Positions 50,864 through 57,926 of a stretch of DNA of 64,000 bases are shown piece by piece (positions within the stretch are counted from its first letter, which is position 1; each line of letters opens with the position of its first letter). Origin of the DNA: Candidatus Marsarchaeota G2 archaeon ECH_B_1 (GTDB lineage Archaea; Thermoproteota; Thermoprotei_A; Marsarchaeales; Marsarchaeaceae); NCBI GenBank assembly GCA_003019535.1, contig NEXG01000004.1, positions 1 through 64,000 of the forward strand. The letters run 5' to 3'. The translations under genes and the position numbers were made by a program. Under the pieces are notes generated by a model. It was not told the origin of the DNA. It saw nothing but the letters and a program-made list of their open reading frames with translations, and did no database searches.

Positions 50864-51554
50864 CCACAATAGCCCTCCAAAACTAGGCGACTTGAAGGCA
50901 GTGCTGTTCGACATGGACGGTACAATCATAAAGAACAGCTACCCCTTCCCACAAGCTAAGGCAGAGATACTGGCCACACTGCGTTCGCGCGGCTTGTATG
51001 TGCCCGATGACATATATGGCTCAATCGCCAACCTACTAGAGAAGCTTAAGGAGCCCCCCTACAATGACCACACCAATATTCGTGGCGTGATTCTTTCGAT
51101 TCTCACAAAGTATGACTTTGAGTGTACCGGTGACGCGAAACTGCGCCGGGGCGCGTTGGGTATTCTACGACGCCTAAAGCAGGATGGATATAGGTTGGGC
51201 TTGATCTCCAACTCAAATCTTCTAGTGGTCAGGAAGGTGTTGGGCGCCACGCGTGTGTACAGCTTATTTGACGTGGTTATTACCAGGGAGTGCGTGGAGA
51301 GGATGAAGCCGTACCCCGACATGGTGTTGGCTGCATGTGAAAAACTTGGCGTCCACCCCTCAAACACTTTGGTGGTGGGTGATAGCTGGGTGGATATTGA
51401 GGCGGGTTCCGCTGCAGGGGCTAAAACCGCCTATCTGAACACCAAAAACACGGATATACCGCAACACCCGACCTACGAGATACGCAAGATAACCCAGCTA
51501 CTCAAAATTTTAGTGGAAAATGGGGGGTCCACCACGCGTGAAGCTGCCGTATAG
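50847..51554 (+). CDS. HAD-superfamily hydrolase
   Basis: 235 residues with motif I AVLFDMDGTII, motif II GLISNSN, motif III KPYPDMV and motif IV VVGDSWVDIEAG. The cap is of the C1 type. Starts at GTG 50847, overlapping the decarboxylase stop by 17 nt, and overlaps the next gene in turn. The tight coupling suggests a role linked to isoprenoid phosphates, which is inference only. Confidence 0.85.
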   Translation: MIATTSHNSPPKLGDLKAVLFDMDGTIIKNSYPFPQAKAEILATLRSRGLYVPDDIYGSIANLLEKLKEPPYNDHTNIRGVILSILTKYDFECTGDAKLRRGALGILRRLKQDGYRLGLISNSNLLVVRKVLGATRVYSLFDVVITRECVERMKPYPDMVLAACEKLGVHPSNTLVVGDSWVDIEAGSAAGAKTAYLNTKNTDIPQHPTYEIRKITQLLKILVENGGSTTREAAV

Positions 51555-51990
51555 CATCCTCGTTTTGGAGTTCGACTTCCCCTACGATTGCAGAAGGGTT
51601 TTTGAGTGGTGGACCGAGCTTGAGCCAAGCGGTTATGTTGGGCGAAGGCTCAAGCGAATCGAGGTGCTTGAGAGAAGCGAAAGGGGTGCGAAGGTTATGA
51701 CCCACTGGAGCTTCATGGGATTCGGCTTCAAACTTATCGAGGAGTTAGAGATAAAGAGTGAGTATGAATGGGTGTGGAGGTCTCGATTCCTCGGTGTGCC
51801 AGCTGTGGAAACATTCAGGCTAACACCCACCAACGCTAGCTGCAAACTCACAATCACATCCGTGATGAGTCCACCCAACGCTTTCAGAAAGATACTCTTC
51901 CTAGCCGTGGGCTGGTATTGGCGGGGAGAAGATAAGAAGGAGTGGTCATCGGCGGCTAAGGCGTGTATTGAAGAATTGGCGAATGCTTAA
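51538..51990 (+). CDS. SRPBCC (START/polyketide cyclase-like) protein
   Basis: About 150 residues with the helix-grip pattern: LVLEFDFPYDCRRVFEWWTEL, KVMTHWSFMGFGFKLIEELEI, and a C-terminal long helix (DKKEWSSAAKACIEELANA). Such domains bind hydrophobic ligands. Start taken as GTG 51538 (MKLPYS), which overlaps the HAD gene by 17 nt; the frame is open to 51520. Ligand unknown. Confidence 0.75.
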   Translation: MKLPYSILVLEFDFPYDCRRVFEWWTELEPSGYVGRRLKRIEVLERSERGAKVMTHWSFMGFGFKLIEELEIKSEYEWVWRSRFLGVPAVETFRLTPTNASCKLTITSVMSPPNAFRKILFLAVGWYWRGEDKKEWSSAAKACIEELANA

Positions 51991-52295
51991 AAATTTGAAA
52001 GTGTTCTCCACAACTCGTTGTAGGATGATGCAAGCTCTTCGCCGAGTTCCACCGTGTTCCTCTTAGAGAGCGAATAGGCAATAAGGGGTAGACCGACAGC
52101 TGTGGTCAACGGTTCTGGTAGAAGCATGAGGCTTAGCCCCAACCTAAGCAGGTTCGGGTTCTTCGTAAGCCTATCGATCTTCTTAGCTTCCGATAGGCTC
52201 AGCCCAGTCTCCTCCATCAACTCCAAGAGCGTCTTAAGATGCTGGATGCGCCCCTGCACGTCTCTGAGTGTGTAGGGGAACTCGGGTTCAACCAT
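51987..52295 (-). CDS. Hypothetical protein
   Basis: 102 residues, mostly helical, with one hydrophobic stretch (RLGLSLMLLPEPLTTAVGLPLIAYSL, about residues 51-76) that could be a membrane hairpin. N-terminus predicts a coiled coil (RIQHLKTLLELMEETGLSLSEAKKI). Convergent with the SRPBCC gene with a 4-nt overlap. Family not recognised. Confidence 0.6.
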   Translation of the reverse strand: MVEPEFPYTLRDVQGRIQHLKTLLELMEETGLSLSEAKKIDRLTKNPNLLRLGLSLMLLPEPLTTAVGLPLIAYSLSKRNTVELGEELASSYNELWRTLSNF

Positions 52296-52387
52296 ACTGA
52301 AAGTATGATAAAGGGATTCAAAAGCGGTTCACTGAAAGTGTTCCTGGGGAAAGGGTCACACTTCATCGCTGTGATGCTGGGGCACGG

Positions 52388-52394
52388 TTAAATA
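52388..52394 (+). promoter_or_regulatory. TATA box of the RHH-PIN fusion operon
   Basis: TTAAATA centred about 29 nt before ATG 52420, compatible with a leaderless mRNA. Confidence 0.45.
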
Positions 52395-52419
52395 CCTCCT
52401 AGAGATAAAGTTATAGAGG

Positions 52420-53232
52420 ATGCCCACAACTATTGAGATAGACGGATACCTAGAGCAGAAACTCGATGTACTCGTGAGCACAGGTCTCTACGCAACTAAG
52501 ACGGAGGCTGTACGCGACGCCATAAGGCGACTAGTACAGCAGGTGGACATAGTCTCGATACTTATGAACATGTATCGTAACGGTAAAGTGAGCTTGGGCT
52601 ACTGCGCTGAGGCCTCCGACTTATCGTTTGATGAAACACTTCTAGTCATGCAGAAGAAGGGTTATAGGCCCAGGCTGGGTGTCGATGAACTGGGTTTTGT
52701 TGAGAAAGAGGTGCGCACCCTCGACTCTGCTGATTCAGTTGTGTTCGAGGGATTCACGCTTGGCGTGCTTGGCGACTGCTTGGGCGACAAGATGTTCTCA
52801 GGAAAACCTTGGATGGTTCAGATCACGCAGCACCAAGTTGAACACCTAAGACTTGAGATCAGGAGGGGTGTCTTGTCTAAGCTCAACAACGGCGTGGTCT
52901 TCGTGACCGGCATACGCTCAGTTGACGAATTCGCCTCCCAGAACGCGATCTCGAAGGGAGAGGCAGCCTCAATTCTCGCCGCCTCCAAGAGCGGCTCACC
53001 CTTGGCCGCCGACGACGAGAAGGTGAGGCTTACAGCTGAGAGGGCGGGTGTAACCGTGGTTGGCTCGGTATCCATAGTACTCTACCTGCTCGCCAGAGAC
53101 TTTATTAATGAGCAGGAGGCTCTAGCATCATATGAAAGGCTGCTAGGCTTAGGCTACTATTTACCCCTAAGCCCAGCTGAGCTCAGCAACAAGAAACTCT
53201 CTGAGCGCGTGCTCGGCCTAGTTGGTGGGTGA
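52420..53232 (+). CDS. Fusion of RHH/UPF0175 antitoxin-like and DUF3368 PIN-like toxin domains
   Basis: 270 residues. Residues 1-40 are a ribbon-helix-helix DNA-binding domain (TTIEIDGYLEQKLDVLVSTG, TKTEAVRDAIRRLV). Residues 45-85 match UPF0175 (GKVSLGYCAEASDLSFDE, VMQKKGYRP). From about residue 100 the sequence follows DUF3368 PIN-like proteins, with SKGEAASILAASKSG (conserved Glu), PLAADDEKVRLTAERAGVTVVG (conserved Asp) and a C-terminal LGYYLPLSPAEL. UPF0175 and DUF3368 are normally separate partners of a toxin-antitoxin pair; here they form one chain. Four nt separate it from the VWA gene. Whether the PIN part is catalytically active is not clear, since the first acidic cluster is weak. 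Confidence 0.8.
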   Translation: MPTTIEIDGYLEQKLDVLVSTGLYATKTEAVRDAIRRLVQQVDIVSILMNMYRNGKVSLGYCAEASDLSFDETLLVMQKKGYRPRLGVDELGFVEKEVRTLDSADSVVFEGFTLGVLGDCLGDKMFSGKPWMVQITQHQVEHLRLEIRRGVLSKLNNGVVFVTGIRSVDEFASQNAISKGEAASILAASKSGSPLAADDEKVRLTAERAGVTVVGSVSIVLYLLARDFINEQEALASYERLLGLGYYLPLSPAELSNKKLSERVLGLVGG

Positions 53233-53235
53233 AAA

Positions 53236-53859
53236 ATGGCTGACTCGGAGTCCGACGTATTAGGGATAGACCGTTCGAAGGATGCTTCCTCCAGATTCGA
53301 AGACGTGGTTGTAGCACTCGACTCTTCGATAAGTATGCGCGCCCACGACTATGAGCCGTCAAGGTTTGAAGCTGCCAAAACAGCCCTCAAAAGGTTCGTG
53401 GATGTGAGGCTCACCACATCGCCTATGGATAGGGTGGGGGTGGTTGTATTCTATGGTTACGCGCTCCCAATAACCCGGCCGATGAGCTCCAAGGAACTAG
53501 TCGTGAGCCTAGTATCAAAACTCAAGGTGCTTGGAGAAGCCACAAATCTTGGCGACGCACTCATCGCCGCTGCAAACATGTTCGATGACACGAGAATACA
53601 GGGATTCACGAAGAGAATACTTGTTATAACCGATGGGACATTCAACCAAGGCCCAGACCCCGTAACCGCTGCGCTCTACGCTACGAGTAGGGGTATCAGA
53701 ATTGACTTCGTGACCTTAGGCAAACTTGAAGGTAACGACCTCGAAGTAATCGAGGGATGCACATCTCAGACGGGTGGAGTCCACCTAAACGCCGAGGATA
53801 CACAGAGACTACTCTCCCACGTCGCAAGCATCGCCGACAGAAGACCGCAGAGCATATAG
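53236..53859 (+). CDS. VWA-domain protein
   Basis: 207 residues, a single von Willebrand A domain. The MIDAS motif is DSSIS in VVALDSSISMRAHDY, with Thr in GEATNLGDALIAA and Asp in VITDGTFNQGPD. No signal peptide, so it acts in the cytoplasm. It is 4 nt downstream of the RHH-PIN fusion and probably cotranscribed. Partner unknown. Confidence 0.88.
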   Translation: MADSESDVLGIDRSKDASSRFEDVVVALDSSISMRAHDYEPSRFEAAKTALKRFVDVRLTTSPMDRVGVVVFYGYALPITRPMSSKELVVSLVSKLKVLGEATNLGDALIAAANMFDDTRIQGFTKRILVITDGTFNQGPDPVTAALYATSRGIRIDFVTLGKLEGNDLEVIEGCTSQTGGVHLNAEDTQRLLSHVASIADRRPQSI

Positions 53860-53892
53860 ACCAAGGCAAAAGCTAAATTACAGTATCAGTGG

Positions 53893-54822
53893 TTGAATGG
53901 TATGAAACATCCGTCTGGAAAATCCGTAACTAACCCTAGAACGCTTCTAACACTTTTTTTGATAGGCGCACTGCTCACTGGAATATTCGCGTTAACACCC
54001 AAAGCGCAAGCTACAACAGATACCTCTAGCACAACCATAAGCATATATCTAGGTGTTCCACAGAACCTTAACGCCACATACACCCAGCGTTTTGTATATA
54101 AAGCTTCCGCTAACGGCAAACCGCTCACCCAAGGCGGCTACAATGACTCTTTCACACTTGCACCTGGGCCATATTCAGCTGGTCCGTTCGGAGTGGTATT
54201 AAACTTCCCCTTCAGATTAGACATATACAGTGTCCAAGTATCCCCCAACTTTTCTGAAGAATTAGCAGGCAAAAGTCCACCAAACATTGGCCCACTATTT
54301 GGAAATGAGAATGTTTATAACTACTCTATTTCACCATACTTTATAATATCTCCAGGTGCTCAAAGTTACAATTACACGTCGGCTAAACTCAGGATCCCAT
54401 ATTACAACATAAGCGTAAGCAGGCTAACCAGCTTTAAATACAGCTATGGGGATATCAGCTTCAATGGACCGGTGATTGAGCAAACCAGTTTTTACCAGCC
54501 GCCCCCAACACCCAGCGGGCAGACTATTGTTAAAAACTTCTATGTGTACGATGCCGAGAGCGGGCTGCTCATCTATTGGACCAACACAACACTATACCTA
54601 CTTCCCGGAAACGCAGAGGTGAATATTACAAGCACTGTTTATCTTACGCAGACCAACTTGAACAGTATTAACCCCACGGGCAACGCGCAACCTCTCCCAC
54701 CCCCAACTATCCCCAAGACGCCGTCGACCAGCTTTATCGGATCTCCAGTATTCATTGTACTCATAATAATAGTGGTGGCCCTCGTAATAGTTGTCATCTT
54801 AGCATTCGCGAGGAAGAGGTGA
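53893..54822 (+). CDS. Membrane-anchored surface protein of unknown function
   Basis: 309 residues. An N-terminal signal segment (LLTLFLIGALLTGIFAL, ends near AQA), a Tyr/Asn/Ser-rich beta ectodomain with many N-x-S/T sites, a proline/threonine linker (PTGNAQPLPPPTIPKTP) and a C-terminal membrane helix followed by ARKR. This topology is typical of archaeal cell-surface proteins. First codons could be ATG 53893 or ATG 53902. No recognised domain. Confidence 0.75.
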   Translation: MNGMKHPSGKSVTNPRTLLTLFLIGALLTGIFALTPKAQATTDTSSTTISIYLGVPQNLNATYTQRFVYKASANGKPLTQGGYNDSFTLAPGPYSAGPFGVVLNFPFRLDIYSVQVSPNFSEELAGKSPPNIGPLFGNENVYNYSISPYFIISPGAQSYNYTSAKLRIPYYNISVSRLTSFKYSYGDISFNGPVIEQTSFYQPPPTPSGQTIVKNFYVYDAESGLLIYWTNTTLYLLPGNAEVNITSTVYLTQTNLNSINPTGNAQPLPPPTIPKTPSTSFIGSPVFIVLIIIVVALVIVVILAFARKR

Positions 54823-54862
54823 CAAACTACTCCTACCCATCCCACCTAATTAGGGGCGCTGG

Positions 54863-54870
54863 CTTTAAAA
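54863..54870 (+). promoter_or_regulatory. TATA box of tRNA-Pro
   Basis: CTTTAAAA about 25-32 nt before the first base of the tRNA, the usual distance for archaeal tRNA genes. Confidence 0.55.
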
Positions 54871-54894
54871 CACGCGTTCACCATCAATATTTGT

Positions 54895-54967
54895 GGGGCC
54901 GTCGGCTAGTCTGGTAGGCTGCGTGCCCCGGGCGCACGCGACTGGAGTTCAAATCTCCACGGCCCCA
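54895..54967 (+). tRNA. tRNA-Pro (anticodon CGG)
   Basis: 73 nt, no intron. Acceptor GGGGCCG pairs with CGGCCCC, discriminator A73, no encoded CCA. D arm GGCT/GGCT with two wobble pairs and loop AGTCTGGTA, anticodon stem CGTGC/GCACG with loop CCCGGGC, variable loop CGAC, T arm TGGAG/CTCCA with loop TTCAAAT. The anticodon at 34-36 is CGG, reading CCG proline codons. Position 33 is C where nearly all tRNAs have U. Confidence 0.93.
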
Positions 54968-55010
54968 CTACAACCTAACTCTTTAGGATTATTCTGATGC
55001 CTCTTTTAAG

Positions 55011-55140
55011 TGAACTACCCCGCCCTTACCAGTAGTTCAAAGATTCGTGGCAGGGGCACAGTCGACGCCAAGCGCGAATTTTGATCTACTGTTACGGCCG
55101 GGGCTTCCTGCTTCAAAGCCCCACCTTGCCTCCTCTTTTT
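55011..55140 (-). ncRNA. Putative omega (reRNA) guide RNA 3' region of tnpB
   Basis: TnpB nucleases use an RNA overlapping the gene's 3' end and the element's right end. Here a perfect hairpin GGGGCTT 55122-55116 / AAGCCCC 55106-55100 (minus strand) forms on the stop codon itself, followed by the 8-bp right-end repeat (55011-55039). Sequence just beyond about 55010, reading toward tRNA-Pro, would be the guide. Inferred from family knowledge; boundaries not fixed. Confidence 0.45.
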
Positions 55141-56279
55141 AACCCTAAGGAGGGTAGGGGAGGTATTGGGCGGAGCTCCACAGGCACAGCGGATGGCACC
55201 CACCCTGCTCTTTTTAAGAGAACAAGGGAAGCGTTAAGATCTCGATCCAAGGTGAAACCGCAATATGGACAGTGGAACACTCGGTCTTCCAAGGTTAAAT
55301 CCTGGTTGATTCCTCCGCAGAGAAAACACTCGCGTGAAGAGTTGTAAGAGGGGACAGGTAAAACCAGTTTCCCTCTTTTCACAAACTCCCACTCCAGGAT
55401 TCTCCTCAACTCCGAGAACGAGGAATCGTGGAGCCGAAGCCTCCTCTTCTTGGTTACCCCCTTCTGGATCAAGCCCTGGACGTTTAAGTCCTCCAGCACT
55501 AACACATCATACTCCTGTGAAAGAAGAGCCCCAAGTTTGAAGAACAGGTCACGCCTGAAATCCTTAACACGCTCGTGCTGTTTAGCGAGTCTTATCTTCG
55601 CTTTAAGCCAGTTTTTGGAAAGAAACCTCTTTCTTGATAGTGACCTCTGTAGCACCCTGATTCTTTCAAGAGAGCGCTCAAGCGGTTTTGGGTTCTCTAG
55701 GTACCTACCATCGGAGAGGGTGGCGAGCCTTGTGAGCCCCAGGTCAACGCCCACAGCCTTCCTAGGCTCCCCCTCCGATGGTTGCTCTTGGCTCTCTGGC
55801 TCCTCCACCAGGAATATCACGTGGATTCTACCAGAGGGGTAGAGTTTAACACACACTTGGGACACTCGCTCCAAAGGAAGCTCCCTGTGTATCACCAGGG
55901 TAAAGAAGCCGATTTTGCTTAAGTAGAGCCGTGCTTTCCTCTTTTTGTTTTTACCTAGCCCAACCTCTCTAATATTTGAAAGCTTCCAGCCACTCTGGGG
56001 ATACACTAGGGAAAGGTAGCGGTGCGGCTTCTTCACCCTAGGCTTGTTCGCGAGTCCTTCAAAGTACCTCTGACGCGCCTCGTAGAACCTCTCAGCCACC
56101 TGCTGGGTAACCTGCGAATGCAGCGCCTGAAACTCCTTGTTCTTCTTCCTCAGGTCCAAGGCGAGCTGTCGAAGCTCGTTTCTACTCATCGTGCGCTTGT
56201 TCTCCTCATACTCTTCCTGTTCAGCGTGTAAGAGCGCGTTATAAAGTTTGCAGGCTGCTTCGAGCTGGGTTTCCAACAC
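55113..56279 (-). CDS. tnpB: TnpB RNA-guided nuclease homologue (OrfB/IS605), 5' end probably frameshifted
   Basis: 388 residues in the open frame. RuvC-like Asp in AVGVDLGLTRLATL, Glu in VLVLEDLNVQGL, zinc ribbon ECFLCGG ... FHCPYCG and final Asp in LDRDLNASLVLL, so all catalytic residues are kept. The frame starts at GTG 56279 within LETQLEAACKLYNALL, but TnpB proteins begin about 20 residues earlier with a beta strand. That part is found one base out of frame: GTG 56340 opens TRVRAHRFRACQSKTTAGG and joins if one C of the run 56279-56283 is removed. A TATA box 24 nt upstream of GTG 56340 supports it as the true start. Confidence 0.9.
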   Translation of the reverse strand: MLETQLEAACKLYNALLHAEQEEYEENKRTMSRNELRQLALDLRKKNKEFQALHSQVTQQVAERFYEARQRYFEGLANKPRVKKPHRYLSLVYPQSGWKLSNIREVGLGKNKKRKARLYLSKIGFFTLVIHRELPLERVSQVCVKLYPSGRIHVIFLVEEPESQEQPSEGEPRKAVGVDLGLTRLATLSDGRYLENPKPLERSLERIRVLQRSLSRKRFLSKNWLKAKIRLAKQHERVKDFRRDLFFKLGALLSQEYDVLVLEDLNVQGLIQKGVTKKRRLRLHDSSFSELRRILEWEFVKRGKLVLPVPSYNSSRECFLCGGINQDLTLEDRVFHCPYCGFTLDRDLNASLVLLKRAGWVPSAVPVELRPIPPLPSLGLKRGGKVGL

Positions 56280-56360
56280 CCCCGCCCGCCGTGGTCTTTG
56301 ATTGGCACGCTCGGAAGCGGTGGGCTCTCACACGCGTCACCGAGTGTTTTCCCGGCGTGT

Positions 56361-56367
56361 ATTTATA
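56361..56367 (-). promoter_or_regulatory. tnpB TATA box
   Basis: TATAAAT on the minus strand, centre about 24 nt before GTG 56340; argues for leaderless initiation at that codon rather than at 56279. Confidence 0.5.
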
Positions 56368-56422
56368 CCTTTGGGATCCTTGCTTAAGGTTTTGGAAAGC
56401 GGCTACAAAGGGGGCACTCCAT

Positions 56423-56442
56423 CCCCCACCTCATGGTGGGGG
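56423..56442. repeat. Left-end hairpin of the tnpB element
   Basis: CCCCCACC-TCAT-GGTGGGGG, an 8-bp perfect inverted repeat with a four-base loop, typical of the subterminal hairpins recognised by IS200/IS605 transposases. Confidence 0.6.
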
Positions 56443-56631
56443 TCTTCCGCCCCCTGAACCCCCAGATAAGATAAACATTCAACGTGCTTAAAGCATTTCA
56501 ATGAGTGAAAGTCTAATATTGTTCAACACGTGGGCCTCAATATGGGTGTTAACCTGTAACGTTTTGTCGCTTAACTCGTGTATTGATGGTTAATCGACAA
56601 AGTTATGAGTTACTCGCGGGTTTTGTGTTTT

Positions 56632-57909
56632 ATGAGTTACGAGTTTAAGTTACCAGATATTGGTGAGGGAATCAGTGAGGGGGAGATTGTTAAGTGGCAT
56701 GTGAAGGAGGGTGACTTGGTTAAGGAGGAGCAGCCCCTTATCGAGGTTATGACGGATAAGGTCACGGTCACGATACCCTCACCCGTATCGGGTAGGGTTT
56801 CGGAGATACTTGCACGTGAAGGTGAAAAGGTTAAGGTTGGCCAAGTTCTACTTAGGTTGGCGACGGATGGTGGTCAATCCGCAACGGTTACTTCGCAGGC
56901 CGTGGAGACCACGCCTCAGACTCAAACCTCCCAGCCGCAAGTTGAGGCTCAACGCACTCAGGTGGAGGGTGAAACGAAACGTGTGCTTGCTACACCCGCT
57001 GTGAGGAAGCTTGCGAGGGACCTTGGGGTCGATATTTCTAAGGTTGTGGGCACGGGTCCTGGTGGAAGGGTCACGGAGCTTGATGTTAGGAACTACGCTG
57101 AGCAACTCAAAAAGCAGGCTGCCCCTCCGAGTGCCGCTGTGTTGGTTGAGCCTACGCAACCCAAACCCCTCAGTGAAGCTAGGCCTTACCCCCTCGCGGG
57201 CACACTTGAGGAGAGGGTTCCGCTTCGCGGTCTTAGAAGGATGATAGCTGAGAGAATGGTTAAGTCGATGTACACAATACCTCACGTTACACACTTCGAT
57301 GAGGTTGATGCCACAACACTCATTAAGCTCAGGGAGACGCTTAAACCCGCCGCGGATAAGAAGGGGGTCAAGCTCACATACCTACCCTTCATCGTTAAAG
57401 CGCTGTGCGTAGCGCTGAAGGAGTTCCCATATCTTAACGCCTCTCTCGATGATGAGAGACATGAAATTGTGCTCAAAAAGTATTACAACATAGGAATAGC
57501 TACAGCTGTGCCTGAGGGATTGGTTGTACCAGTGGTTCGGGACGCCGATAAGAAAAGCCTTTTCGAAGTTGCAGAAGAGATAGGTAGGCTCTCAGAGGCG
57601 GCTAGACAAAACAAGCTCACCCTCGAAGACGTGCGTGGGGGCACGTTTAGTGTGACCAACATAGGTAGCATCGGGGGAGTCTCGGCTACACCTATCATAA
57701 ACTATCCAGAGGTCGGGATACTTGGTGTGTACAGGATTATGAAGAAACCTGTGGTTGTGGGCGACGAATCCATAGTTGTGAGGGACATCCTGCCTATAAC
57801 ACTCACATTCGACCATAGAGTGATAGACGGGGCCGTCGCAGCATCATTCGTAGGCAGGCTCAAGCAGATCTTGGAGAACATGGATGAACTAGTGGCCGCT
57901 ACACTCTGA
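56632..57909 (+). CDS. 2-oxoacid dehydrogenase complex, E2 (dihydrolipoamide acyltransferase)
   Basis: About 425 residues from ATG 56632 (MSYEFKLPDIGEG); an ATG nine codons earlier adds a non-conserved leader. Domains in order: lipoyl domain with Lys in EVMTDKVTVTIPSP, Ala/Pro/Gln linker (about 85-115), peripheral subunit-binding domain (ATPAVRKLARDLGVDISKVVGTG) and catalytic domain ending in TFDHRVIDGAVAASF (His and Asp of the active site). The acyl substrate (pyruvate, branched-chain or acetoin derived) is not clear. E1 genes are absent nearby; the E3 gene follows after 17 nt. Confidence 0.94.
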   Translation: MSYEFKLPDIGEGISEGEIVKWHVKEGDLVKEEQPLIEVMTDKVTVTIPSPVSGRVSEILAREGEKVKVGQVLLRLATDGGQSATVTSQAVETTPQTQTSQPQVEAQRTQVEGETKRVLATPAVRKLARDLGVDISKVVGTGPGGRVTELDVRNYAEQLKKQAAPPSAAVLVEPTQPKPLSEARPYPLAGTLEERVPLRGLRRMIAERMVKSMYTIPHVTHFDEVDATTLIKLRETLKPAADKKGVKLTYLPFIVKALCVALKEFPYLNASLDDERHEIVLKKYYNIGIATAVPEGLVVPVVRDADKKSLFEVAEEIGRLSEAARQNKLTLEDVRGGTFSVTNIGSIGGVSATPIINYPEVGILGVYRIMKKPVVVGDESIVVRDILPITLTFDHRVIDGAVAASFVGRLKQILENMDELVAATL

Positions 57910-57926
57910 GTAAGGGGGAGCTTGGT

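Larger units (their letters stand above)
55011..56465 (-). mobile_element. IS200/IS605-type element carrying only tnpB
   Basis: Ends are estimated. Left end (high coordinates): hairpin CCCCCACC 56423-56430 / GGTGGGGG 56435-56442. Right end: inverted repeat TGAACTAC 55011-55018 / GTAGTTCA 55032-55039 beyond the tnpB stop. No tnpA transposase is present, so the element would need TnpA in trans. It sits 43 bp from the 3' end of tRNA-Pro. Confidence 0.65.
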
